NCBI GenBank assembly: GCA_964057225.1
Contig: OZ059900.1
Coordinates: forward strand, 2,304,501 to 2,368,500
Reading direction: 5' to 3'
From: Auanema rhodensis
Lineage: Eukaryota > Nematoda > Chromadorea > Rhabditida > Rhabditidae
Length of the DNA: 64,000 nucleotides
Below are positions 9,524-23,072 of the stretch, one piece after another (the stretch's first letter is position 1; every line of letters starts with the position of its first letter). The translations under genes were made by a program, and so were the position numbers. The notes below the pieces were generated by a model. It searched no databases, was not told the DNA's origin, and saw only the letters and a program-made list of their open reading frames with translations.

Positions 9524-12500
9524 TTTAACACCATATACTCACCGATTTTTGGTACAAAATCTGTAATACTCGTAAATTTTGATCATATCCGGTGAGATTC
9601 GAGAATCAAACACACAATACACGAAATAAGTTTATTTTGACGAGTTTGCACTGGTATTTATTCATTTTGATCAAAAAAGGTCGAAAATAGAAAGAATTTT
9701 TGAATTTTCCGAGTTTTGAGTCCAATTGGGCTAAATCGCTCATATATATGATCAAAAGCATAGTTTTACTGTCTATGATAACAAAAGTCTTCAAATATAC
9801 ACTAATAATGATTGAATCACTGATTTTCACTCAAATAGCATTACTACACTAAGTATGGTCGTTTTTATGCCTTTAACACCATATACTCACCGATTTTTGG
9901 TACAAAATCTGTGATACTCGTAAATTTTGGTCATATTCGGTGAGATTCGAGAATCGAACACACAATACACAAAATAAGTCTATTTTTACGAGTTTGCACT
10001 GATATTTATTCATTTTGATCAAAAAAGGTCGAAAATAGAAAAAATTTTTGAATTTTCCGAGTTTTGAGTCCAATTGGGCTAAATCGCTCATATATATGAT
10101 CAAAAGCATAGTTTCACTGTCTATGATAACAAAAGTCTTTAAATATACACTAGTAATGATTAAATCACTGAATTTCACTCAAATAGCTTTACTACACTAA
10201 GTATGGTCGTTTTTATGCCTTTAACACCATATACTCACCGATTTTTGGTACAAAATCTGTAATACTCGTAAATTTTGATCATATTCGGTGAGATTCGAGA
10301 ATCAAACACACAATACACGAAATAAGTTTATTTTGACGAGTTTGCACTGGTATTTATTCATTTTGATCAAAAAAGGTCGAAAATAGAAAGAATTTTTGAA
10401 ATTTCCGAGTTTTGAGTCTAATTTGGCTAAATCGCTCATATATATGATCAAAAGCATAGTTTTACTGTCTATGATAACAAAAGTCTTCAAATATACACTA
10501 ATAATGTGTAAATCACTGAATTTCACTCAAATAGCTTTACTACACTAAGTATGGTCGTTTTTATGCCTTTAACACCATATACTCACCGATTTTTGGTACA
10601 AAATCTGTAATACTCGTAAATTTTGATCATGTTCGTTAAGATTCGAGAATCAAACACACAATACACGAAATAAGTCTTTTTTTACAAGTTTGCACTGATA
10701 TTTATTCATTTTGATCAAAAAAGGTCGAAAATAGAAAGAATTTTTGAATTTTCCGAGTTTTGAGTCCAATTGGGCTAAATCGCTCATATATATGATCAAA
10801 AGCATAGTTTTATTGTCTATGACAACAAAAGTCATCAACTAAACGCTAGTGATGTTTAAATACTGATTTTCGCTCAAATAGCATTACTACACTAAGTATG
10901 GTCGTTTATATGCCTTTAACACCATATACTCACCGATTTTTGGTACAAAATCTGTAATACTCGTAAATTTTGATCATATCCGGTGAGATTCGAGAATCAA
11001 ACACACAATACACGAAATAAGTTTATTTTTACGAGTTTGCACTGATATTTATTCATTTTGATCAAAAAAGGTCGAAAATAGAAAGAATTTTTGAATTTTC
11101 CGAGTTTTGAGTCCAATTGGGCTAAATCGCTCATATATATGATCAAAAGCATAGTTTCACTGTCTATGATAACAAAAGTCTTCAAATATACACTACTAAT
11201 GATTAAATCACTGAATTTCACTCAAATAGCATTACTACACTAAGTATGGTCGTTTTTATGCCTTTAACACCATATACTCACCGATTTTTGGTACAAAATC
11301 TGTAATACTTGTAAATTTTGATCATATTCGTTAAGATTTGAGAATCAAACACATAATACACGAAATAAGTCTTTTTTTACAAGTTTGCACTGATATTTAT
11401 TCATTTTGATCAAAAAAGGTCGAAAATAGAAAGAATTTTTGAAATTTCCGAGTTTTGAGTCCAATTGGGCTAAATCGCTCATATATATGATCAAAAGCAT
11501 AGTTTCACTGTCTATGATAACAAAAGTCTTCAAATATACACTAGTAATGATTAAATCACTGAATTTCGCTCTAATAGCATTACTACACTAAGTATGGTCG
11601 TTTTTATACCTTCAACACCATATACTCACCGATTTTTGGTACAAAATCTGTGATACTCGTAAATTTTGATCATATTCGTTAAGATTTGAGAATCAAACAC
11701 ACAATACACAATATCAGTCTATTTTTATGAGTTTACACTGATATATATTCATTTTCATCAAAAAAGGTCGAAAATAGAAAGAGTTTTTGAAATTTCCGAG
11801 TTTTGAGTCCAATTTGGCTAAATCGCTCATATATATGATCAAAAGCATAGTTTTATTGTCTATGATAACAAAAGTCTTCAAATATACACTACTAATGATT
11901 AAATCACTGAATTTCACTCAAATAGCATTACTACACTAAGTATGGTCGTTTTTATGCCTTTAACACCATATACTCACCGATTTTTGGTACAAAATCTGTA
12001 ATACTTGTAAATTTTTATCATATTCGTTAAGATTTGAGAATCAAACACATAATACACGAAATAAGTCTTTTTTTACAAGTTTGCACTGATATTTATTCAT
12101 TTTGATCAAAAAAGGTCGAAAATAGAAAGAATTTTTGAAATTTCCGAGTTTTGAGTCCAATTTGGCTAAATCGCTCATATATATGATCAAAAGCATAGTT
12201 CCATTGTCTATAACAACAAAAGTCTTTAATTAAACGCTAGTGATGTTTTAATACTGAATTTTGCTCAAATAGCATTACTACACTAAGTATGGTCGTTTTT
12301 ATGCCTTTAACACCATATACTCACCGATTTTTGGTACAAAATCTGTAATACTTGTAAATTTTGATCATATTCGTTAAGATTCGAAAATCAAACACACAAT
12401 ACACGAAATAAGTTTATTTTTACAAGTTTGCACTGATATTTATTCATTTTGATCAAAAAAGGTCGAAAATAGAAAGAATTTTTGAAATTTCCGAGTTTTG

Positions 12501-13347
12501 AGTCTAATTTGGCTAAATCGCTCATATATATGATCAGAAGCATAGGTGTATTGTCTATGACAACAAAAGTCATTAATTAAACACTAATGATGTTTAAATC
12601 TCTAAATTTCGCTCTAATAGCATTACTACACTAAGTATGGTCGTTTTTATACCTTCAACACCATATACTCACCGATTTTTGGTACAAAATCTGTGATACT
12701 CGTAAATTTTGATCATATTCGTTAAGATTTGAGAATCAAACACACAATACACAATATCAGTCTATTTTTATGAGCTTGCACTGATATATATTCATTTTGA
12801 TCAAAAAAGGTCGAAAACAGAAAGAATTTTTGAAATTTCCGAGTTTTGAGTCTAATTTGGCTAAATCGCTCATTTATATGATCAAAAGCATAGTTTTATT
12901 GTCTATGACAACAAAAGTCATCAATTAAACGCTAGTGATGTTTAAATACTGATTTTCGCTCAAATAGCATTACTACACTAAGTATGGTCGTTTTTATGCC
13001 TTTAACACCATATACTCACCGATTTTTGGTACAAAATCTGTAATACTTGTAAATTTTGATCATATTCGTTAAGATTCGAGAATCAAACACATAATACACA
13101 AAATAAGTCTAGTTTTACAAGTTTGCACTGATATTTATTCATTTTGATCAAAAAAGGTCGAAAATAGAAAGAATTTTTGAAATTTCCGAGTTTTGAGTCC
13201 AATTTGGCTAAATCGCTCATATATATGATCAAAAGCATAGTTCCATTGTCTATAACAACAAAAGTCATCAATTAAACGCTAGTGATGTTTAAATACTGAT
13301 TTTCGCTCAAATAGCATTACTACACTAAGTATGGTCGTTTTTATGCC
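9524..13347 (+). repeat. HOR B, copy 2: shortened to 11 units (3824 bp)
   Basis: Units start at 9524, 9872, 10220, 10568, 10915, 11263, 11611, 11959, 12306, 12654 and 13001. The order and markers follow copy 1, but one unit is missing between positions 11 and 12 and the junction unit at 13001 is a hybrid. Private bases are A at 10042 (GAAAAAATTT) and T at 12016 (TTTTTATCAT). Two private changes in 3.8 kb indicate very recent duplication. Confidence 0.94.
13001..13347 (+). repeat. Chimeric unit at a one-unit deletion
   Basis: The 5' half has CACATAATACACAAAATAAG and GTCTAGTTTTAC of the position-11 unit (8830, 16825). It then carries CATATATATG and GTTCCATTGTCTATAAC as in position 8, and ends with CATCAATTAAACG and CTGATTTTCGCTCAAATAG as in positions 10 and 12. 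Position 11's private CTCAAGTAGC is lost. The unit stands where copy 2 is one unit shorter than its neighbours, so it holds the breakpoint of an unequal exchange, possibly with a short conversion tract. Confidence 0.78.
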
Positions 13348-16300
13348 TTTAACACCATATACTCACCGATTTTTGGTACAAAATCTGTAATACTCGTAAA
13401 TTTTGATCATATCCGGTGAGATTCGAGAATCAAACACACAATACACGAAATAAGTTTATTTTGACGAGTTTGCACTGGTATTTATTCATTTTGATCAAAA
13501 AAGGTCGAAAATAGAAAGAATTTTTGAATTTTCCGAGTTTTGAGTCCAATTGGGCTAAATCGCTCATATATATGATCAAAAGCATAGTTTTACTGTCTAT
13601 GATAACAAAAGTCTTCAAATATACACTAATAATGATTGAATCACTGATTTTCACTCAAATAGCATTACTACACTAAGTATGGTCGTTTTTATGCCTTTAA
13701 CACCATATACTCACCGATTTTTGGTACAAAATCTGTGATACTCGTAAATTTTGGTCATATTCGGTGAGATTCGAGAATCGAACACACAATACACAAAATA
13801 AGTCTATTTTTACGAGTTTGCACTGATATTTATTCATTTTGATCAAAAAAGGTCGAAAATAGAAAGAATTTTGTAATTTTCCGAGTTTTGAGTCCAATTG
13901 GGCTAAATCGCTCATATATATGATCAAAAGCATAGTTTCACTGTCTATGATAACAAAAGTCTTTAAATATACACTAGTAATGATTAAATCACTGAATTTC
14001 ACTCAAATAGCTTTACTACACTAAGTATGGTCGTTTTTATGCCTTTAACACCATATACTCACCGATTTTTGGTACAAAATCTGTAATACTCGTAAATTTT
14101 GATCATATTCGGTGAGATTCGAGAATCAAACACACAATACACGAAATAAGTTTATTTTGACGAGTTTGCACTGGTATTTATTCATTTTGATCAAAAAAGG
14201 TCGAAAATAGAAAGAATTTTTGAAATTTCCGAGTTTTGAGTCTAATTTGGCTAAATCGCTCATATATATGATCAAAAGCATAGTTTTACTGTCTATGATA
14301 ACAAAAGTCTTCAAATATACACTAATAATGTGTAAATCACTGAATTTCACTCAAATAGCTTTACTACACTAAGTATGGTCGTTTTTATGCCTTTAACACC
14401 ATATACTCACCGATTTTTGGTACAAAATCTGTAATACTCGTAAATTTTGATCATGTTCGTTAAGATTCGAGAATCAAACACACAATACACGAAATAAGTC
14501 TTTTTTTACAAGTTTGCACTGATATTTATTCATTTTGATCAAAAAAGGTCGAAAATAGAAAGAATTTTTGAATTTTCCGAGTTTTGAGTCCAATTGGGCT
14601 AAATCGCTCATATATATGATCAAAAGCATAGTTTTATTGTCTATGACAACAAAAGTCATCAACTAAACGCTAGTGATGTTTAAATACTGATTTTCGCTCA
14701 AATAGCATTACTACACTAAGTATGGTCGTTTATATGCCTTTAACACCATATACTCACCGATTTTTGGTACAAAATCTGTAATACTCGTAAATTTTGATCA
14801 TATCCGGTGAGATTCGAGAATCAAACACACAATACACGAAATAAGTTTATTTTTACGAGTTTGCACTGATATTTATTCATTTTGATCAAAAAAGGTCGAA
14901 AATAGAAAGAATTTTTGAATTTTCCGAGTTTTGAGTCCAATTGGGCTAAATCGCTCATATATATGATCAAAAGCATAGTTTCACTGTCTATGATAACAAA
15001 AGTCTTCAAATATACACTACTAATGATTAAATCACTGAATTTCACTCAAATAGCATTACTACACTAAGTATGGTCGTTTTTATGCCTTTAACACCATATA
15101 CTCACCGATTTTTGGTACAAAATCTGTAATACTTGTAAATTTTGATCATATTCGTTAAGATTTGAGAATCAAACACATAATACACGAAATAAGTCTTTTT
15201 TTACAAGTTTGCACTGATATTTATTCATTTTGATCAAAAAAGGTCGAAAATAGAAAGAATTTTTGAAATTTCCGAGTTTTGAGTCCAATTGGGCTAAATC
15301 GCTCATATATATGATCAAAAGCATAGTTTCACTGTCTATGATAACAAAAGTCTTCAAATATACACTAGTAATGATTAAATCACTGAATTTCGCTCTAATA
15401 GCATTACTACACTAAGTATGGTCGTTTTTATACCTTCAACACCATATACTCACCGATTTTTGGTACAAAATCTGTGATACTCGTAAATTTTGATCATATT
15501 CGTTAAGATTTGAGAATCAAACACACAATACACAATATCAGTCTATTTTTATGAGTTTACACTGATATATATTCATTTTCATCAAAAAAGGTCGAAAATA
15601 GAAAGAGTTTTTGAAATTTCCGAGTTTTGAGTCCAATTTGGCTAAATCGCTCATATATATGATCAAAAGCATAGTTTTATTGTCTATGATAACAAAAGTC
15701 TTCAAATATACACTACTAATGATTAAATCACTGAATTTCACTCAAATAGCATTACTACACTAAGTATGGTCGTTTTTATGCCTTTAACACCATATACTCA
15801 CCGATTTTTGGTACAAAATCTGTAATACTTGTAAATTTTGATCATATTCGTTAAGATTTGAGAATCAAACACATAATACACGAAATAAGTCTTTTTTTAC
15901 AAGTTTGCACTGATATTTATTCATTTTGATCAAAAAAGGTCGAAAATAGAAAGAATTTTTGAAATTTCCGAGTTTTGAGTCCAATTTGGCTAAATCGCTC
16001 ATATATATGATCAAAAGCATAGTTCCATTGTCTATAACAACAAAAGTCTTTAATTAAACGCTAGTGATGTTTTAATACTGAATTTTGCTCAAATAGCATT
16101 ACTACACTAAGTATGGTCGTTTTTATGCCTTTAACACCATATACTCACCGATTTTTGGTACAAAATCTGTAATACTTGTAAATTTTGATCATATTCGTTA
16201 AGATTCGAAAATCAAACACACAATACACGAAATAAGTTTATTTTTACAAGTTTGCACTGATATTTATTCATTTTGATCAAAAAAGGTCGAAAATAGAAAG

Positions 16301-17518
16301 AATTTTTGAAATTTCCGAGTTTTGAGTCTAATTTGGCTAAATCGCTCATATATATGATCAGAAGCATAGGTGTATTGTCTATGACAACAAAAGTCATTAA
16401 TTAAACACTAATGATGTTTAAATCTCTAAATTTCGCTCTAATAGCATTACTACACTAAGTATGGTCGTTTTTATACCTTCAACACCATATACTCACCGAT
16501 TTTTGGTACAAAATCTGTGATACTCGTAAATTTTGATCATATTCGTTAAGATTTGAGAATCAAACACACAATACACAATATCAGTCTATTTTTATGAGCT
16601 TGCACTGATATATATTCATTTTGATCAAAAAAGGTCGAAAACAGAAAGAATTTTTGAAATTTCCGAGTTTTGAGTCTAATTTGGCTAAATCGCTCATTTA
16701 TATGATCAAAAGCATAGTTTTATTGTCTATGACAACAAAAGTCATCAATTAAACGCTAGTGATGTTTAAATACTGATTTTCGCTCAAATAGCATTACTAC
16801 ACTAAGTATGGTCGTTTTTATGCCTTTAACACCATATACTCACCGATTTTTGGTACAAAATCTGTAATACTTGTAAATTTTGATCATATTCGTTAAGATT
16901 CGAGAATCAAACACATAATACACAAAATAAGTCTAGTTTTACAAGTTTGCACTGATATTTATTCATTTTGATCAAAAAAGGTCGAAAATAGAAAGAATTT
17001 TTGAAATTTCCGAGTTTTGAGTCCAATTTGGCTAAATCGCTCATATATAAGATCAAAAGCATAGTTTTATTGTTTATAACAACAAAAGTCATCAATTAAA
17101 CGCTAGTGATATTTAAATACTGATTTTCGCTCAAGTAGCATTACTACACTAAGTATGGTCGTTTTTATGCCTTTAACACCATATACTCACCGATTTTTGG
17201 TACAAAATCTGTAATACTTGTAAATTTTGATCATATTTGTTAAGATTCGAGAATCGAACATACAATACACAAAATCAGTCTATTTTTATGAGCTTGCACT
17301 GATATATATTCATTTTGATCAAAAAAGGTCGAAAATAGAAAGAATTTTTGAAATTTCCGAGTTTTGAGTCTAATTTGGCTAAATCGCTCATATATATGAT
17401 CAGAAGCATAGTTTTATTGTCTATGACAACAAAAATCATCAATTAAACGCTAGTGATGTTTAAATACTGATTTTCGCTCAAATAGCATTACTACACTAAG
17501 TATGGTCGTTTTTATGCC
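13348..17518 (+). repeat. HOR B, copy 3: full 12-mer of 4171 bp
   Basis: Units start at 13348, 13696, 14044, 14392, 14739, 15087, 15435, 15783, 16130, 16478, 16825 and 17172. It again has 12 units. Position 12 here appears to be the unmixed form: TTTGTTAAGATTCGAG with AATCGAACATAC in the 5' part and CAGAAGCATAGTTTTATTG with AAAAATCATC in the 3' part. The change private to this copy is GTAA for TGAA at 13873-13874. Confidence 0.95.
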
Positions 17519-19253
17519 TTTAACACCATATACTCACCGATTTTTGGTACAAAATCTGTAATACTCGTAAAATTTGATCATATTTGTTAAGATTTGAGAA
17601 TCAAACACACAATACACAAAATCAGTCTATTTTTATGAGTTTACACTGATATATATTCATTTTCATCAAAAAAGGTCGAAAATAGAAAGAGTTTTTGAAA
17701 TTTCCGAGTTTTGAGTCCAATTTGGCTAAATCGCTCATATATATGATCAAAAGCATAGTTTTATTGTCTATAACAACAAAAGTCATCAATTAAACGCTAG
17801 TGATGTTTAAATACTGAATTTCGCTCAAATAGCATTACTACACTAAGTATGGTCGTTTTTATGCCTTTAACACCATATACTCACCGATTTTTGGTACAAA
17901 ATCTGTAATACTCGTAAATTTTGATCATATTCGTTAAGATTTGAGAATCAAACATACAATACACAAAATCAGTCTATTTTTATGAGCTTGCACTGATATA
18001 TATTCATTTTGATCAAAAAAGGTCGAAAATAGAAAGAATTTTTGAAATTTCCGAGTTTTGAGTCTAATTTGGCTAAATCGCTCATATATATGATCAAAAG
18101 CATAGTTTTATTGTCTATGACAACAAAAGTCATCAATTAAACGCTAGTGATGTTTAAATACTGAATTTCACTCAAATAGCTTTACTACACTAAGTATGGT
18201 CGTTTTTATGCCTTTAACACCATATACTCACCGATTTTTGGTACAAAATCTGTAATACTCGTAAATTTTGATCATATCCGTTAAGATTCGAGAATCAAAC
18301 ACACAATACACGAAATAAGTTTATTTTTACGAGTTTGCACTGATATTTATTCATTTTGATCAAAAAAGGTCGAAAATAGAAAGAATTTTTGAAATTTCCG
18401 AGTTTTGAGTCTAATTTGGCTAAATCGCTCATATATATGATCAGAAGCATAGGTGTATTGTCTATGACAACAAAAGTCATTAATTAAACACTAATGATGT
18501 TTAAATACTGATTTTCGCTCAAATAGCATTACTACACTAAGTATGGTCGTTTTTATGCCTTTAACACCATATACTCACCGATTTTTGGTACAAAATCTGT
18601 AATACTCGTAAAATTTGATCATATTTGTTAAGATTTGAGAATCAAACACACAATACACAAAATCAGTCTATTTTTATGAGTTTACACTGATATATATTCA
18701 TTTTCATCAAAAAAGGTCGAAAATAGAAAGAGTTTTTGAAATTTCCGAGTTTTGAGTCCAATTTGGCTAAATCGCTCATATATATGATCAAAAGCATAGT
18801 TTTATTGTCTATAACAACAAAAGTCATCAATTAAACGCTAGTGATGTTTAAATACTGAATTTCGCTCAAATAGCATTACTACACTAAGTATGGTCGTTTT
18901 TATGCCTTTAACACCATATACTCACCGATTTTTGGTACAAAATCTGTAATACTCGTAAATTTTGATCATATTCGTTAAGATTTGAGAATCAAACATACAA
19001 TACACAAAATCAGTCTATTTTTATGAGCTTGCACTGATATATATTCATTTTGATCAAAAAAGGTCGAAAATAGAAAGAATTTTTGAAATTTCCGAGTTTT
19101 GAGTCTAATTTGGCTAAATCGCTCATATATATGATCAAAAGCATAGTTTTATTGTCTATGACAACAAAAGTCATCAATTAAACGCTAGTGATGTTTAAAT
19201 ACTGAATTTCACTCAAATAGCTTTACTACACTAAGTATGGTCGTTTTTATGCC
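17519..19253 (+). repeat. 3-mer block, 1041-bp period
   Basis: Units at 17519, 17866 and 18213 are followed by near-identical units at 18560, 18907 and (5' part only) 19254, an offset of 1041 bp. The first unit of each trio is marked by GTAAAATTTGATC, GAGTTTACACTG and TTTCATCAAAA. The second is the CATACAATACACAAAATCAG type. The third begins with CATATCCGTTAAG. The same first-two pair recurs at 21338/21685, 27242/27589 and 32105/32452. Confidence 0.88.
18213..18559 (+). repeat. Chimeric unit at the 3-mer duplication junction
   Basis: The 5' part matches the unit at 19254 (CATATCCGTTAAG, TTTACGAG). The middle and 3' part carry the GGTGTATTG type, with CATTAATTAAACACTAATG. After GATGTTTAAAT near 18505 it switches to ACTGATTTTCGCTC, the ending of the unit at 17172 that precedes the 17519 type elsewhere. 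Two joins in one unit are thus visible, the second explaining how the trio was duplicated. Confidence 0.75.
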
Positions 19254-22031
19254 TTTAACACCATATACTCACCGATTTTTGGTACAAAATCTGTAATACT
19301 CGTAAATTTTGATCATATCCGTTAAGATTCGAGAATCAAACACACAATACACGAAATAAGTTTATTTTTACGAGTTTGCACTGATATTTATTCATTTTGA
19401 TCAAAAAAGGTCGAAAATAGAAAGAATTTTTGAATTTTCCGAGTTTTGAGTCCAATTGGGCTAAATCGCTCATATATATGATCAAAAGCATAGTTTCACT
19501 GTCTATGATAACAAAAGTCTTCAAATATACACTACTAATGATTAAATCACTGAATTTCACTCAAATAGCATTACTACACTAAGTATGGTCGTTTTTATGC
19601 CTTTAACACCATATACTCACCGATTTTTGGTACAAAATCTGTAATACTTGTAAATTTTGATCATATTCGTTAAGATTTGAGAATCAAACACATAATACAC
19701 GAAATAAGTCTTTTTTTACAAGTTTGCACTGATATTTATTCATTTTGATCAAAAAAGGTCGAAAATAGAAAGAATTTTTGAAATTTCCGAGTTTTGAGTC
19801 CAATTTGGCTAAATCGCTCATATATATGATCAAAAGCATAGTTCCATTGTCTATAACAACAAAAGTCTTTAATTAAACGCTAGTGATGTTTTAATACTGA
19901 ATTTTGCTCAAATAGCATTACTACACTAAGTATGGTCGTTTTTATGCCTTTAACACCATATACTCACCGATTTTTGGTACAAAATCTGTAATACTTGTAA
20001 ATTTTGATCATATTCGTTAAGATTCGAAAATCAAACACACAATACACGAAATAAGTTTATTTTTACAAGTTTGCACTGATATTTATTCATTTTGATCAAA
20101 AAAGGTCGAAAATAGAAAGAATTTTTGAAATTTCCGAGTTTTGAGTCTAATTTGGCTAAATCGCTCATATATATGATCAGAAGCATAGGTGTATTGTCTA
20201 TGACAACAAAAGTCATTAATTAAACACTAATGATGTTTAAATCTCTAAATTTCGCTCTAATAGCATTACTACACTAAGTATGGTCGTTTTTATACCTTCA
20301 ACACCATATACTCACCGATTTTTGGTACAAAATCTGTGATACTCGTAAATTTTGATCATATTCGTTAAGATTTGAGAATCAAACACACAATACACAATAT
20401 CAGTCTATTTTTATGAGCTTGCACTGATATATATTCATTTTGATCAAAAAAGGTCGAAAACAGAAAGAATTTTTGAAATTTCCGAGTTTTGAGTCTAATT
20501 TGGCTAAATCGCTCATTTATATGATCAAAAGCATAGTTTTATTGTCTATGACAACAAAAGTCATCAATTAAACGCTAGTGATGTTTAAATACTGATTTTC
20601 GCTCAAATAGCATTACTACACTAAGTATGGTCGTTTTTATGCCTTTAACACCATATACTCACCGATTTTTGGTACAAAATCTGTAATACTTGTAAATTTT
20701 GATCATATTCGTTAAGATTCGAGAATCAAACACATAATACACGAAATAAGTCTAGTTTTACAAGTTTGCACTGATATTTATTCATTTTGATCAAAAAAGG
20801 TCGAAAATAGAAAGAATTTTTGAAATTTCCGAGTTTTGAGTCCAATTTGGCTAAATCGCTCATATATAAGATCAAAAGCATAGTTTTATTGTTTATAACA
20901 ACAAAAGTCATCAATTAAACGCTAGTGATATTTAAATACTGATTTTCGCTCAAGTAGCTTTACTACACTAAGTATGGTCGTTTTTATGCCTTTAACACCA
21001 TATACTCACCGATTTTTGGTACAAAATCTGTAATACTTGTAAATTTTGATCATATTTGTTAAGATTCGAGAATCGAACATACAATACACAAAATCAGTCT
21101 ATTTTTATGAGCTTGCACTGATATATATTCATTTTGATCAAAAAAGGTCGAAAATAGAAAGAATTTTTGAAATTTCCGAGTTTTGAGTCTAATTTGGCTA
21201 AATCGCTCATATATATGATCAGAAGCATAGTTTTATTGTCTATGACAACAAAAATCATCAATTAAACGCTAGTGATGTTTAAATACTGATTTTCGCTCAA
21301 ATAGCATTACTACACTAAGTATGGTCGTTTTTATGCCTTTAACACCATATACTCACCGATTTTTGGTACAAAATCTGTAATACTCGTAAAATTTGATCAT
21401 ATTTGTTAAGATTTGAGAATCAAACACACAATACACAAAATCAGTCTATTTTTATGAGTTTACACTGATATATATTCATTTTCATCAAAAAAGGTCGAAA
21501 ATAGAAAGAGTTTTTGAAATTTCCGAGTTTTGAGTCCAATTTGGCTAAATCGCTCATATATATGATCAAAAGCATAGTTTTATTGTCTATAACAACAAAA
21601 GTCATCAATTAAACGCTAGTGATGTTTAAATACTGAATTTCGCTCAAATAGCATTACTACACTAAGTATGGTCGTTTTTATGCCTTTAACACCATATACT
21701 CACCGATTTTTGGTACAAAATCTGTAATACTCGTAAATTTTGATCATATTCGTTAAGATTTGAGAATCAAACATACAATACACAAAATCAGTCTATTTTT
21801 ATGAGCTTGCACTGATATATATTCATTTTGATCAAAAAAGGTCGAAAATAGAAAGAATTTTTGAAATTTCCGAGTTTTGAGTCTAATTTGGCTAAATCGC
21901 TCATATATATGATCAAAAGCATAGTTTTATTGTCTATGACAACAAAAGTCATCAATTAAACGCTAGTGATGTTTAAATACTGAATTTCGCTCAAATAGCA
22001 TTACTACACTGAGTATGGTCGTTTTTATGCC
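19254..22031 (+). repeat. Eight-unit segment shared with HOR C
   Basis: Units start at 19254, 19602, 19949, 20297, 20644, 20991, 21338 and 21685. The same order of markers appears at 25158-27935 and 30021-32798: GTTTCACTG, GTTCCATTG, GGTGTATTG, CATTTATATG, CTAGTTTTAC with CATATATAAG, AAAAATCATC, TTTCATCAAAA, CATACAATAC. Small differences exist, such as TTGTTTATAAC near 20890 where the HOR C copies have TTGTCTATAAC. Part of the order is also that of HOR B positions 8-12, so B and C share ancestry. Confidence 0.88.
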
Positions 22032-23072
22032 TTTAACACCATATACTCACCGATTTTTGGTACAAAATCTGTAATACTCGTAAATTTTGATCATATTCGG
22101 TGAGATTCGAGAATCAAACACACAATACACGAAATAAGTTTATTTTGACGAGTTTGCACTGGTATTTATTCATTTTGATCAAAAAAGGTCGAAAATAGAA
22201 AGAATTTTTGAATTTTCCGAGTTTTGAGTCCAATTTGGCTAAATCGCTCATATATATGATCAAAAGCATAGTTTTATTGTCTATAACAACAAAAGTCATC
22301 AATTAAACGCTAGTGATGTTTAAATACTGAATTTCGCTCAAATAGCATTACTACACTAAGTATGGTCGTTTTTATGCCTTTAACACCATATACTCACCGA
22401 TTTTTGGTACAAAATCTGTAATACTCGTAAATTTTGATCATATTCGTTAAGATTCGAGAATCAAACATACAATACACAAAATCAGTCTATTTTTATGAGC
22501 TTGCACTGATATATATTCATTTTGATCAAAAAAGGTCGAAAGTAGAAAGAATTTTTGAAATTTCCGAGTTTTGAGTCTAATTTGGCTAAATCGCTCATAT
22601 ATATGATCAAAAGCATAGTTTTATTGTCTATGACAACAAAAGTCATCAATTAAACGCTAGTGATGTTTAAATACTGAATTTCGCTCAAATAGCATTACTA
22701 CACTGAGTATGGTCGTTTTTATGCCTTTAACACCATATACTCACCGATTTTTGGTACAAAATCTGTAATACTCGTAAATTTTGATCATATTCGGTGAGAT
22801 TCGAGAATCAAACACACAATACACGAAATAAGTTTATTTTGACGAGTTTGCACTGGTATTTATTCATTTTGATCAAAAAAGGTCGAAAATAGAAAGAATT
22901 TTTGAATTTTCCGAGTTTTGAGTCTAATTTGGCTAAATCGCTCATATATATGATCAAAAGCATAGTTTTATTGTCTATGACAACAAAAGTCATCAATTAA
23001 ACGCTAGTGATGTTTAAATACTGAATTTCGCTCAAATAGCATTACTACACTAAGTATGGTCGTTTTTATGCC
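22032..23072 (+). repeat. Three units flanking HOR C
   Basis: Units at 22032 and 22726 carry TTCGGTGAG, TTTTGACGAG and CACTGGTATTTATTC. The unit at 22379 between them is the CATACAATAC type with a private GTCGAAAGTAG. The two outer units differ in the middle block (CCAATTTGG versus CTAATTTGG) and in CTATAACAAC versus CTATGACAAC. The units at 22032 and 22726 follow an ACACTGAGTATGG variant in the preceding unit. The HOR C units at 24463 and 29326 end with a comparable flanking change. Confidence 0.75.
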
